Shown here in pieces: positions 35,009-43,269 of a stretch of 64,000 nucleotides of DNA. The position numbers and the translations under genes are program-made. The DNA lies in NCBI GenBank assembly GCA_035550215.1, contig DASZPM010000019.1:51129-115128 (forward strand), read 5' to 3'. The stretch comes from JABDFW01 sp035550215. GTDB taxonomy: Bacteria; Bacteroidota; Bacteroidia; Chitinophagales; Chitinophagaceae. Below the pieces are notes generated by a model, which worked only from the letters and a program-made list of their open reading frames with translations, searched no databases and was not told the DNA's origin. Each line of letters opens with the position of its first letter. Within the stretch, counting starts at the first letter, position 1.

Positions 35009-35479
35009 TTAATTCTGCAGGTTATGGTCGTCACCACCCAAGCTGTAATTATTATTTTCTTCATCCTCCTCTCCTATTTCCTCGTCGGCATCGTCTTCCC
35101 CGCTGCCTGGCACATCAAGGTCTTCTCCGGTGGTATCAATGCTTTCATTTAATAACTCGCCGTCGTCGTCTCTTTTATCCAGTTCAGCATTAAAAACATC
35201 TTCATCTTCAGGCGTGGACATACTTTCATCGGTTCTTTCCAGCAGCTCTTTTTCTTCATCACTAACATCACTGTCGTCTTTTTCGTTAAACAGTGTATCA
35301 CCTTCTTCATCGGATGATGAAATAGTAGTATCCGATAATTCAGCCATCCGCGGTACATGAATATGTTCCTGTCCCGGTATATCAAAAACATCTGGCAGGT
35401 TAAGCGTTGCAGTTTCTGAAGCCAGTTTCTTTGCGTCTTCGGGCGAATCCTTTAAGTCGTTTGCATCAAGGTTAGTCAT
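35009..35479 (-). CDS. highly acidic hypothetical protein
   Basis: 156 residues from the ATG at 35479; upstream codons are hydrophobic and likely untranslated. Asp and Glu dominate from about residue 45 onward (for example SSSDEEGD, DDSDVSDEE, GEDDADEE), with a short non-acidic N-terminal part (ATLNLPDVFDIPGQEHIHVPRMAEL) that may be the only folded or binding segment. No signal peptide or membrane helix. Function unknown; could be disordered. Own terminator at 34961-34990. Confidence 0.6.
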   Translation of the reverse strand: MTNLDANDLKDSPEDAKKLASETATLNLPDVFDIPGQEHIHVPRMAELSDTTISSSDEEGDTLFNEKDDSDVSDEEKELLERTDESMSTPEDEDVFNAELDKRDDDGELLNESIDTTGEDLDVPGSGEDDADEEIGEEDEENNNYSLGGDDHNLQN

Positions 35480-35674
35480 AAAATTAATTTTATATAATAA
35501 TACTAAAATAATGCCATCAAAAGCTTGTATGAAAATAGCAATAAGTTTATACAAGGGTATTAAAATCTACAATACTACCCGGCTTAAAATTTTAATTACC
35601 ACATATTCAGCAAATTACTATACTGGCTTATGATTTGCTGCATGAAACAAATTCCATAACAAAAACACTAACGT

Positions 35675-36286
35675 ATGAAGTTATTAAGCACTTTGATTGC
35701 GTCTGCCGGAATGTGCATGCTTGCTGCATGTGGCGGCGGGGCAGGAAGCCAGGATAGCACAGACAGTGCAAAAGCGATGAACGACAGCACCATACAAAGC
35801 ATGCAGGATTCTGCATCTGCTGTGGACAGTGGTATGCATTATTCCACAACACCGCTGGAAAAAGCGGATGGTGATTTTGTAGTTGACGCTGCTAATGGCG
35901 GGATGACTGAAGTAGCTGCCAGCCAACTGGCGCAAAATAACGCTACTACTGACCGAATAAAAAACTTCGCCAATATGATGGTGCAGGATCATACAAAGGC
36001 AGGTAATGAACTTAAAAAATTAGCCACGGCAAAAGGGCTTACACTGCCTGCTGCAATTAGCGACAAGAATCAAAAAAAGATTGACGACCTCGGCAAAAAG
36101 ACCGGGGCCCAATTTGACAAAGCGTATGTTAATTTAATGCTGAATGACCATAAGAACGCTGTTGATATGTTTAAAAAAGAAGCTAACGACGCAAAAGACA
36201 GCGACTTAAAAAATTGGGCTACCAGCACTTTACCTACACTACAAATGCACTTAGACAGCATAAAAGCAATTGCAGGCAAACAATAA
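35675..36286 (+). CDS. DUF4142 domain-containing lipoprotein
   Basis: 203 residues. The leader ends in LAACGG, a lipobox, so it is lipidated. After a Ser/Asp-rich linker comes DUF4142 (about 68-200), a helical ferritin-like bundle with GGMTEVAASQLAQNNATTDRIKNFANMMVQDHTKAGNELKKLA and a second helix pair with VNLMLNDHKNAVDMFKKEAND. The family is widespread in proteobacteria and Bacteroidota; its role is unknown, with links to stress. Followed by a terminator at 36312-36340. Confidence 0.87.
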   Translation: MKLLSTLIASAGMCMLAACGGGAGSQDSTDSAKAMNDSTIQSMQDSASAVDSGMHYSTTPLEKADGDFVVDAANGGMTEVAASQLAQNNATTDRIKNFANMMVQDHTKAGNELKKLATAKGLTLPAAISDKNQKKIDDLGKKTGAQFDKAYVNLMLNDHKNAVDMFKKEANDAKDSDLKNWATSTLPTLQMHLDSIKAIAGKQ

Positions 36287-36311
36287 TATTTTTGGCAGCG
36301 GGGTAAATACT

Positions 36312-36340
36312 AAAGGGCACGTGCATGCGTGCCCTTTTTG
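36312..36340 (+). terminator. intrinsic terminator after the DUF4142 gene
   Basis: AAAGGGCACG pairs perfectly with CGTGCCCTTT across a six-base loop, then T5. Confidence 0.85.
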
Positions 36341-36409
36341 AATTTTTACAACAGCAAGGCTTTGGCCATGTTTTTTTAAGACTTACTTTTAGCTGGTAAA
36401 ATAACCAGC

Positions 36410-37315
36410 ATGCAAGGTAAATTAGCCAGGAGGGCCTTTATAAAAAATTCAATACAAGCAGCGGGTATAACCGCATTTATAGCTTTGCCGGGGAGTGGCA
36501 ACGCGGTTTCTTTTAATACGGCCGATAAGGAATATACGGTGCAGGACGTAATAGACATCATCCTGAAAGAAATTCCAGGTGCGCCGTTTAAACAAACAGT
36601 TGATACCCTTAAAAGCGGTACTGCAAGCCAAAAAGTAACAGGCATTGTTACTACAATGTTTGCGACCGTAAAAATTATTGAAGAAGCTGCCAGGCTCAAA
36701 GCCAATTTTATCATAGCGCATGAGCCTACCTTTTACAACCATACAGATGATGTTAACTGGGTGCCCGGCAGCGAAACAGTAAAGCAAAAGCAGGCATTGC
36801 TGCAAAAACACGGCATCGCCGTGTGGCGCTTTCACGACCAGTGGCATTCCCACAGACCCGATGGCATTCTGTATGGCGTACTTAAAAAAACAGGATGGAC
36901 ACAATACTATACACCCGGCAACCCGGTGATTGAAGTACCTGCTGCAAGTTTGAAAGATATTATAACACATCTAAAATCATCTTTAGGCATTGAACACGTA
37001 AGGGTTATCGGCAACCTGGCGCAAAGTTGTAAAAGGATTGTTTTGATGCCCGGCGCTGCAGGTGGTCAAATGCAAATGGGGGTTGTGGAAAAGCAACATC
37101 CCGATGTGTTGATTGTCGGAGAGGTGCATGAATGGGAAACTGCTGAATATATTAGGGATTCGTTGCGGTTAGGTACAAAAACATCGCTGGTGGTATTGGG
37201 ACACAGCGTTAGTGAAGAGCCTGGTATGGAGTGGCTGGTTGAATGGCTGCAGCCAAAAGTACCCGGCCTTGCTGTAACTCATATCGCATCGGGTAATCCA
37301 TTCACCTGGGTGTAA
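36410..37315 (+). CDS. Nif3-like dinuclear metal-centre protein with Tat-type leader
   Basis: 301 residues. The N-terminus carries ARRAFIKNS followed by a hydrophobic stretch, the form of a twin-arginine export signal, which is unusual for this normally cytoplasmic family. The Nif3 (GTP cyclohydrolase I type 2 homologue) body has NFIIAHEPTFYNH with His104 and Glu105 replacing the usual HH, a candidate metal ligand near Asp151, and the C-terminal GHSVSEEPG with His265 and Glu269 in the family's H-x-x-x-E spacing. Export would let it pick up metals in the periplasm. Activity of the family is not well defined. Confidence 0.75.
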   Translation: MQGKLARRAFIKNSIQAAGITAFIALPGSGNAVSFNTADKEYTVQDVIDIILKEIPGAPFKQTVDTLKSGTASQKVTGIVTTMFATVKIIEEAARLKANFIIAHEPTFYNHTDDVNWVPGSETVKQKQALLQKHGIAVWRFHDQWHSHRPDGILYGVLKKTGWTQYYTPGNPVIEVPAASLKDIITHLKSSLGIEHVRVIGNLAQSCKRIVLMPGAAGGQMQMGVVEKQHPDVLIVGEVHEWETAEYIRDSLRLGTKTSLVVLGHSVSEEPGMEWLVEWLQPKVPGLAVTHIASGNPFTWV

Positions 37316-37380
37316 GTAATGGCGCTTATTCTTTAATACCAGGGCCGCTGTCTTCCGTTAATAAATCCTTCCAAACATAC

Positions 37381-37932
37381 ATGCTACACGCTACTGTTGC
37401 CGCTACAGATGATGACCTTTGGCAGATACACCTGCTTAACCAGGCAAATTACCGGCAACACGTAAGTGCAGAGGTAAGGGATAATGAAGGGTTTGTAAGC
37501 TGGTTTTACCCGGTGAAACTGTTACAGCAAACCCAGCAACTCGCGCCGCACGTTATAGTAAAAGAAGGAGATACTGTTGCTGGATATGCACTTACTTTAT
37601 TAAGGGAAGCAGCTTTAATTCACGCAGACCTCAAGCTAATGTTTGATAACCTTGAACCTGTTACATGCAATGGAAAACCACTGACAGATTACCGCATTTA
37701 CTGCATGGGGCAGGTATGTATTGATAAGCCATGGCGTGGCAAAGGCGTTTTCAACATGCTGTACCAGCATCATAAAAAACTATACGCGCATGATTTTGAC
37801 ATGATAATAACTGAAATATCACTATCAAACCCGCGTTCACAGCGCGCTCATGAGAAAGTAGGTTTTAAAACAATTTACACCTATACCGATGCAAACGATG
37901 AATGGAACGTAGTAGCGTGGGACTGGCAGTAG
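37381..37932 (+). CDS. GNAT family N-acetyltransferase
   Basis: 183 residues, soluble. The acetyl-CoA-binding motif A is MGQVCIDKPWRGKGVFNMLYQ (R/Q-x-x-G-x-G/A type loop WRGKGV), preceded by a mid-domain strand and followed by a TEISLSNPRSQRAHEKVGFK block, which closes the GNAT fold. Substrate unknown. It starts 65 bases after the Nif3-like gene and ends just before the glycosyltransferase; all lie on one strand and may form an operon. Confidence 0.85.
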   Translation: MLHATVAATDDDLWQIHLLNQANYRQHVSAEVRDNEGFVSWFYPVKLLQQTQQLAPHVIVKEGDTVAGYALTLLREAALIHADLKLMFDNLEPVTCNGKPLTDYRIYCMGQVCIDKPWRGKGVFNMLYQHHKKLYAHDFDMIITEISLSNPRSQRAHEKVGFKTIYTYTDANDEWNVVAWDWQ

Positions 37933-37989
37933 GCTATGCGCCGGTTCTGCCGGCAAATCATCAATAAGCCGTACATTCATCCTCGCACC

Positions 37990-39660
37990 ATGCAAACAAG
38001 CACATCAAAATATAAGCTGCACTTTTTATTTGGCATTATATCACTGGTGTATCTTATTACACGGCTTATTATTTTTAAAGGCTTTAACGGCACTGACGAC
38101 CTGCACTATGCCATGCTTGCAGCCCGCATGGTTAAAGGCACGTACAGCCCTTTTGTGCAGGGCGATATTTTTAGCGGGCGCGTGCTGCTTATTGCGTGGC
38201 AGGCGCTTATTTACCATATAGCCGGCATAAGTGTTTTTACCACGCAGGTTACAACACTTATAGCAGTTTTGCTTTCTTGTTATATCACCGTATTTTATTT
38301 GTTGCGTGCCTCCACCACTGAATTAGTTTGCATTGCTGCCGCCCTGTTTTATTTTAACCCCGTGCTTACCGGTGCTTCAAAAGGCATTTTACCTGATATA
38401 TATGTTGTGCTCGCCGGTGTAAGCGCTGTAGTATTATGGAGTAAAGCGCAGCAGCAAACTTCAGCAAAAAAAAATATACTGTATGGCTTTTATATCGGTT
38501 TGCTGCTGGCGGCAGGCGCGTTTTTCAAAGAAACTATTCTCGTTTTTTTCCTGCTGATTGTATGCCTCTCCTTCATTTACCGCACCAGGCAATCAGCTAT
38601 AACCAACCTTGCAATGCTTGGCACCCTTTTATTGAGTGGCTTATTAATAGCTGCATGGTATTATTATTACACGGGCAATATTTTCTTCCGTTTTGTGCAG
38701 GTAGCAGACAGCACATATTATAACCCCTGCAGCTATAATGATTTGCCGGCATCATATATTATCGCGCGTTTAACTTACCAGCCATGGAGAGATTTTACCG
38801 GCTTTGGCTTTTACCCGGTTATACTGGCCGCGGCCTTAATAATATACAACCTCTTTTTATACAAGCCATTCAGTATTTTTAAAAACCCCTTTGTACTTTG
38901 TTTTTTCATATTACTCATCACAGGGTTATATTTTCCCTTCTCCCTTAAAGGCTACCAGCCGCTTTGCGGGGATGTAAGGCATTTTCTTTTCCTGTTACCG
39001 CTGGCTGTTTGCGCGGCAGCGCCGTATATTGCCGCGAATATTGAAAACAGCAAAACAATTAAATGGGCATTTATATGCGCGGTGATGTTTGCAATTTGTG
39101 TTATTACCACAACTGACAAATGGCAGTGGATGATGTGGTGCCTGTTTGTTGTTTATTTTATATTGGTAAAATTGTTGGCCGGCAAAACTTCAGCAGTCGC
39201 GAAAGCGCTTGCCCTTGCTGCCGTTTTATGGATGTGCATGCCCTACCCCCTGTTTTACGGAAACAGTAACTGGTTTAATAATATGAAGCAGCTAAACAAA
39301 GAACTTACCGGCAACTACTACTATTTTCCTGATCATGATAATATGATGCATTGGAAACTGCTTCATCAATTTAACGACAGCATGCATTGCTATGATTTAG
39401 ATGCCGATCCCTTTAAAATATTCAGTATCTATTATGAAAAAATGGATACGATTGAATTTCACCCCGGCTGGTTTTTGGTAAATACCCAATATATAGCGCG
39501 TTCAGCAGGGTTTCTGCACAGCATTGATTCCCTTGAGCAAAAAAACTACTTTACAAGGCAAATAAATACCGGCGATATGCGGGCAATGTACCTGCAGCAA
39601 CCCGGGCAATTAGAACAGGTTAAAAAACTGGCAGAGGAAGACATCAGGGTAGAAAAATAG
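37990..39660 (+). CDS. PMT-like membrane glycosyltransferase (GT39/ArnT family)
   Basis: 556 residues from the ATG at 37990; an ATG at 37936 is an alternative start. About 11-12 helices, typical of polyprenyl-phosphate-dependent glycosyltransferases. The first outer loop has GFNGTDDLHYAML, with the paired acidic residues used by this fold. A soluble C-terminal segment with HPGWF and DMRAMYLQQPG follows. The donor and acceptor cannot be told. Its start lies next to the GNAT stop, so they may be co-transcribed. Confidence 0.72.
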   Translation: MQTSTSKYKLHFLFGIISLVYLITRLIIFKGFNGTDDLHYAMLAARMVKGTYSPFVQGDIFSGRVLLIAWQALIYHIAGISVFTTQVTTLIAVLLSCYITVFYLLRASTTELVCIAAALFYFNPVLTGASKGILPDIYVVLAGVSAVVLWSKAQQQTSAKKNILYGFYIGLLLAAGAFFKETILVFFLLIVCLSFIYRTRQSAITNLAMLGTLLLSGLLIAAWYYYYTGNIFFRFVQVADSTYYNPCSYNDLPASYIIARLTYQPWRDFTGFGFYPVILAAALIIYNLFLYKPFSIFKNPFVLCFFILLITGLYFPFSLKGYQPLCGDVRHFLFLLPLAVCAAAPYIAANIENSKTIKWAFICAVMFAICVITTTDKWQWMMWCLFVVYFILVKLLAGKTSAVAKALALAAVLWMCMPYPLFYGNSNWFNNMKQLNKELTGNYYYFPDHDNMMHWKLLHQFNDSMHCYDLDADPFKIFSIYYEKMDTIEFHPGWFLVNTQYIARSAGFLHSIDSLEQKNYFTRQINTGDMRAMYLQQPGQLEQVKKLAEEDIRVEK

Positions 39661-39667
39661 GCCGCAT

Positions 39668-40228
39668 TTACTTCTCCACCATCCATATCGGCTTAAGTTT
39701 TTTTATTTTTTTAAATACCGGGCAAGCCTCGTCATGTGCACCCGGCAGGTAACCGGTACTCATCAAAAATTCGTTTACTATCTCCCCGCCCGTAAAGCGA
39801 AAGTGCTTCTTAAACAACTTTACCCATTCGTCCTTTGTTAACGGGTGATGGTGTTCTATCCATTTTTTAAATGAGCCGTATTCCTTTTGCAGTGCCAGTA
39901 TAGTTTTTGCATTTTCAATGGCAGCATTTATCTTTAACCTGTTGCGTATAATGCCTGCATCATTCAGCAGTTTTTCTATTTTCCTGTCATCATACTTTGC
40001 TACTTTCTTTATTTCAAAGTTGTCATACGCTTTAAAAAAGTTTTCCTTCTTTTTCAGAATCGTATCCCAGCTAAGGCCGGCCTGGTTAATTTCCAGCACA
40101 AGCCTTGCAAATAGCTCATCATCATGTTCCAGCGGAAAACCATACTCATTATCATGGTAAATTTTGTGCACGTTATTTGCGTCCATTTTTACCACAACGC
40201 CACAGTAGCCGCTTAATGTTTGTTCCAT
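39668..40228 (-). CDS. tag: DNA-3-methyladenine glycosylase I
   Basis: Base-excision repair enzyme that removes 3-methyladenine. 186 residues. Family blocks are present: GYCG (zinc Cys), IYHDNEYGFPLEHDDELFARLVLEINQAGLSWDTIL, where the acidic residue before the QAGLSW helix is catalytic, RNRLKI, and a C-terminal GAHDEACPVF giving His and Cys zinc ligands. All four zinc ligand types are there. It converges on the glycosyltransferase gene with a 7-base gap. Confidence 0.93.
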   Translation of the reverse strand: MEQTLSGYCGVVVKMDANNVHKIYHDNEYGFPLEHDDELFARLVLEINQAGLSWDTILKKKENFFKAYDNFEIKKVAKYDDRKIEKLLNDAGIIRNRLKINAAIENAKTILALQKEYGSFKKWIEHHHPLTKDEWVKLFKKHFRFTGGEIVNEFLMSTGYLPGAHDEACPVFKKIKKLKPIWMVEK

Positions 40229-40328
40229 ATATTACGCTTTCTGTTTACCAATAAACCAATTGCCCGGTCAACCAATTTTTCGACAATCTATCAATCATTT
40301 GCTTAACTTCCAAGTTCAAATTGAAACA

Positions 40329-41849
40329 ATGAAAAAAATATGTTTGTTTCTCGTTTTCACTACCTGCTTTATAGCAAACAGGGGGCTTTGTCAAACGCCT
40401 TCGTTTATTACCGACAGCCTTGACAGCTATATAAATAAGGGATTGGCTGACTGGAATATTCCGGGGCTTGCCATTGCTATTGTAAAAGACGGAAAAGTTG
40501 TGGTGATGAAAGGATATGGTGTAAGAAATGTAACGACCAAAGAACCCGTAGATGAAAATACGCTGTTTATGATAGCCAGCAACAGCAAGCTGTTTACCGC
40601 AACATCGCTGGCACAGCTTGAGTACGACCATAAACTTTCGCTGGAGGATAAAATAACAAAGTATTTCCCCGGTTATAAAGTGTATGACCCCAATACAACT
40701 GCATTGGTAACCATACGCGATATGCTGGCGCACCACCTGGGCACCAAGACCTTCCAGGGCGATTTTACCTTTTGGGATTCAAAACTAACCCGTGAACAGA
40801 TAATGAATAAAATGCAGTTGCTTAAGCCATCGCAAAACTTCAGGCAATCATTTGGTTATTGCAACAGTTGCTTTTTAACTGCAGGGCAAATAATACCGCT
40901 TGTTACGGGCAAGCCGTGGGAAGTGTATGTGTACGACAGCATTATTGAGCCGCTTGGTATGGAAAACACCCACACATTGGGCGCGAATATGGGCGAGATG
41001 CCCGATGCTGCCACCCCCTATACCAATGTATTTACCGGCAAATTGACCGAACTGCCTTACGACCGCGTGGATAACCTTGCGCCCGCAGGCAGTATTGTTA
41101 GCTGTGTAAAAGATGTTGCCAAATGGCTTACGATGCAGTTGGACAGCGGCAGGTATGAAGGCAGGCAAATAATACCCTGGCCGGTTATACGCCGTACAAG
41201 AGATTTAAATACCGTCATCAGCAGCAGGAAGAACCCCAATTCATCAACACATTATGTTGGTTACGGTCTTGGGGTATTTCAATGCGATTATGCCGGGCGG
41301 CAGGTATTTTGGCATACAGGCGGTGCGTTTGGCTTTGTAACAAATACATGCTTTGTGCCCGAAGAAAATTTGGCGATAACAATACTTACCAACAATGATA
41401 ACCAGGATTTTTTTGAAGATCTGCGCTATCAAATATTAGATGCCTATTTAGGCGTTAAATATGTAAACCACAGTGCGCAACAACTGCCGCATTTTATTGC
41501 CGGAGAAAAGAAAACCATAGCGGCTACCAATAATTTACAGGCGAGGGTAAAAGGCGCAACACCGCCATTACCATTAGCCAGTTATACCGGCACTTATACA
41601 AATGAGCTGTATGGCCCTATAACAATCTCCACCAATAAAAATGACCTTTCCATCAAGTTTGAAGGCCATAGTGATTTAACGGCTAAGCTGCAGTATATGG
41701 ATGGCGATGAATGGCTGATAACTTATAGTAACCCCGCCTTTGGCATTTTTCCGTTGCAGTTTAAAACAGAAGGCAACAAAGTGGTTTCTGTTGATATTAA
41801 AGCAAATGATTTTGTGGAATTTGACCCTTACACCTTTATAAAACAATAA
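40329..41849 (+). CDS. serine hydrolase (beta-lactamase/class C family) with DUF3471
   Basis: 506 residues from the ATG at 40329, which starts a signal peptide (MKKICLFLV, cleavage near LCQT). Active-site motifs of the class C/esterase family: SxxK in ASNSKLFTA, YxN in GYCNS, and HTGG in place of KTG. The C-terminal 100 residues (LASYTGTYTNELYGPITI) form DUF3471. Such proteins act as esterases or D-amino peptidases rather than true beta-lactamases. Only two bases separate it from the M20 amidohydrolase start, so the two are very likely co-transcribed and may both act on peptides in the periplasm. Confidence 0.88.
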   Translation: MKKICLFLVFTTCFIANRGLCQTPSFITDSLDSYINKGLADWNIPGLAIAIVKDGKVVVMKGYGVRNVTTKEPVDENTLFMIASNSKLFTATSLAQLEYDHKLSLEDKITKYFPGYKVYDPNTTALVTIRDMLAHHLGTKTFQGDFTFWDSKLTREQIMNKMQLLKPSQNFRQSFGYCNSCFLTAGQIIPLVTGKPWEVYVYDSIIEPLGMENTHTLGANMGEMPDAATPYTNVFTGKLTELPYDRVDNLAPAGSIVSCVKDVAKWLTMQLDSGRYEGRQIIPWPVIRRTRDLNTVISSRKNPNSSTHYVGYGLGVFQCDYAGRQVFWHTGGAFGFVTNTCFVPEENLAITILTNNDNQDFFEDLRYQILDAYLGVKYVNHSAQQLPHFIAGEKKTIAATNNLQARVKGATPPLPLASYTGTYTNELYGPITISTNKNDLSIKFEGHSDLTAKLQYMDGDEWLITYSNPAFGIFPLQFKTEGNKVVSVDIKANDFVEFDPYTFIKQ

Positions 41850-41851
41850 AT

Positions 41852-43171
41852 ATGCACTCAATTCTATATGTGGCAAAAAAAGCGGCGTTTATGGCCCTGC
41901 CCGTAATGTTTTTGCCTTTCATATCCCCGGCCCAAAACACAACCGCGGGGATTAATAGAAGTGTGCAGGATATAATGCCAAAAGTGGTGGAATGGCGCAG
42001 GCATTTTCACCAATATCCTGAATTGTCAAACCACGAGTTTAAAACTGGTGCGTTTATAGCAGAATATTTAAAATCACTTGGTTTACAGGTAAGGTACCCG
42101 GTTGCCAAAACCGGGGTTGTGGCAGTATTAAAAGGCGGTAAACCCGGCGCTGTAATTGCGCTGCGCGCTGATATGGATGCATTGCCGATAACAGAGTTAC
42201 CTAATGTTCCGTTTTATTCTAAGGAGGTTGACACGTTTAATAATCAAACAGTGGGCGTTATGCATGCTTGCGGGCATGACAGCCACATGGCAATGCTGAT
42301 GGGTGCTGCAACCGTTTTAAGTAAAATGAAAAACGAGGTGCCCGGCACGGTGGTGTTTTTATTTCAGCCAGCGGAAGAAGGCCCACCCAATGATGAAGAA
42401 GGCGGCGCGCCGCTGATGATAAAAGAAGGTGCACTTGATAATCCTGCGCCTGAAGCTGTTTTTGGTATTCATATTATGGATTATATACCTGCCGGTGAAA
42501 TAGCTTACAAGCCTGGCTCGTTCATGGCTTCTTCTGACTGGTTTACCATTACCGTAAAAGGTAAAGGAAGCCATGGCTCCCAACCCTGGAAAGGTGTTGA
42601 CCCTATCGTGGTTTCTGCACAAATAATTGAAGGGTTGCAAACCATTGTAAGCCGGCAGGAAGACCTTACTATAGCCCCCGCCGTTATTACCGTTGGCGCT
42701 ATTAACAGTGGTATAAGAAGTAATATTATACCTGACCAGTGCACTATGATTGGCACCATACGTACGCTTGACAGCAAAATGCAGCAGGATATTTACGCCC
42801 GTATGAAACGCACCGCTGAAGATATTGCCACCAGCGCAGGAGCCAGCGCTACGGTGGATATAAAAAACAAAACAATGGTTACGTACAATGATTCATCGCT
42901 TGTTGCAAAAACATTACCTTCTTTACAGGCGGCTGTTGGCGCAGACAAGGTGAAACAGGTAAACTGGATGACCGGTGCGGAAGACTTCTCATTTTATCAA
43001 ACAAAAGCGCCTTCATTTTTCTTTTTTATAGGCGGCCTGCCTAAAGGCGGCGACCCGGCCAAGGCGCCACCGCACCACACCGCGGGTTTTTATATTGATG
43101 AAAGCGGCTTTGACGCAGGTGTTAAAGCATTTTGCCAAATTGTTATGAATTATACTGCTGTAAAGAATTAA
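41852..43171 (+). CDS. M20 family amidohydrolase, exported
   Basis: 439 residues with a signal peptide ending near SPAQN. The M20D/amidohydrolase signature is complete: EWRRHFHQYPELSNHEF, ALRADMDALPI (metal Asp), MHACGHDSHMAML (metal His and His), PAEEGPP (catalytic Glu and metal Glu), and a C-terminal GAEDFSFYQ and PPHHTAGF. These enzymes remove N-acyl groups or open carboxyl-amide bonds of amino acid conjugates such as hippurate or N-acetyl amino acids. Follows the serine hydrolase directly, an operon. Confidence 0.9.
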   Translation: MHSILYVAKKAAFMALPVMFLPFISPAQNTTAGINRSVQDIMPKVVEWRRHFHQYPELSNHEFKTGAFIAEYLKSLGLQVRYPVAKTGVVAVLKGGKPGAVIALRADMDALPITELPNVPFYSKEVDTFNNQTVGVMHACGHDSHMAMLMGAATVLSKMKNEVPGTVVFLFQPAEEGPPNDEEGGAPLMIKEGALDNPAPEAVFGIHIMDYIPAGEIAYKPGSFMASSDWFTITVKGKGSHGSQPWKGVDPIVVSAQIIEGLQTIVSRQEDLTIAPAVITVGAINSGIRSNIIPDQCTMIGTIRTLDSKMQQDIYARMKRTAEDIATSAGASATVDIKNKTMVTYNDSSLVAKTLPSLQAAVGADKVKQVNWMTGAEDFSFYQTKAPSFFFFIGGLPKGGDPAKAPPHHTAGFYIDESGFDAGVKAFCQIVMNYTAVKN

Positions 43172-43269
43172 TTACTGTGCCGGGTAAAGCCTGTATTTTA
43201 ATATTTCGCATTTAAGAAGATGTAAGCCTTGCAGTGGCGTAATATTAACAACAGCTTGCATTGCCTTTT

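Noticed and set aside
40500..41400. Calling the serine hydrolase a beta-lactamase
   Set aside because: KTG is replaced by HTGG and DUF3471 follows; it fits esterase-like family members better.
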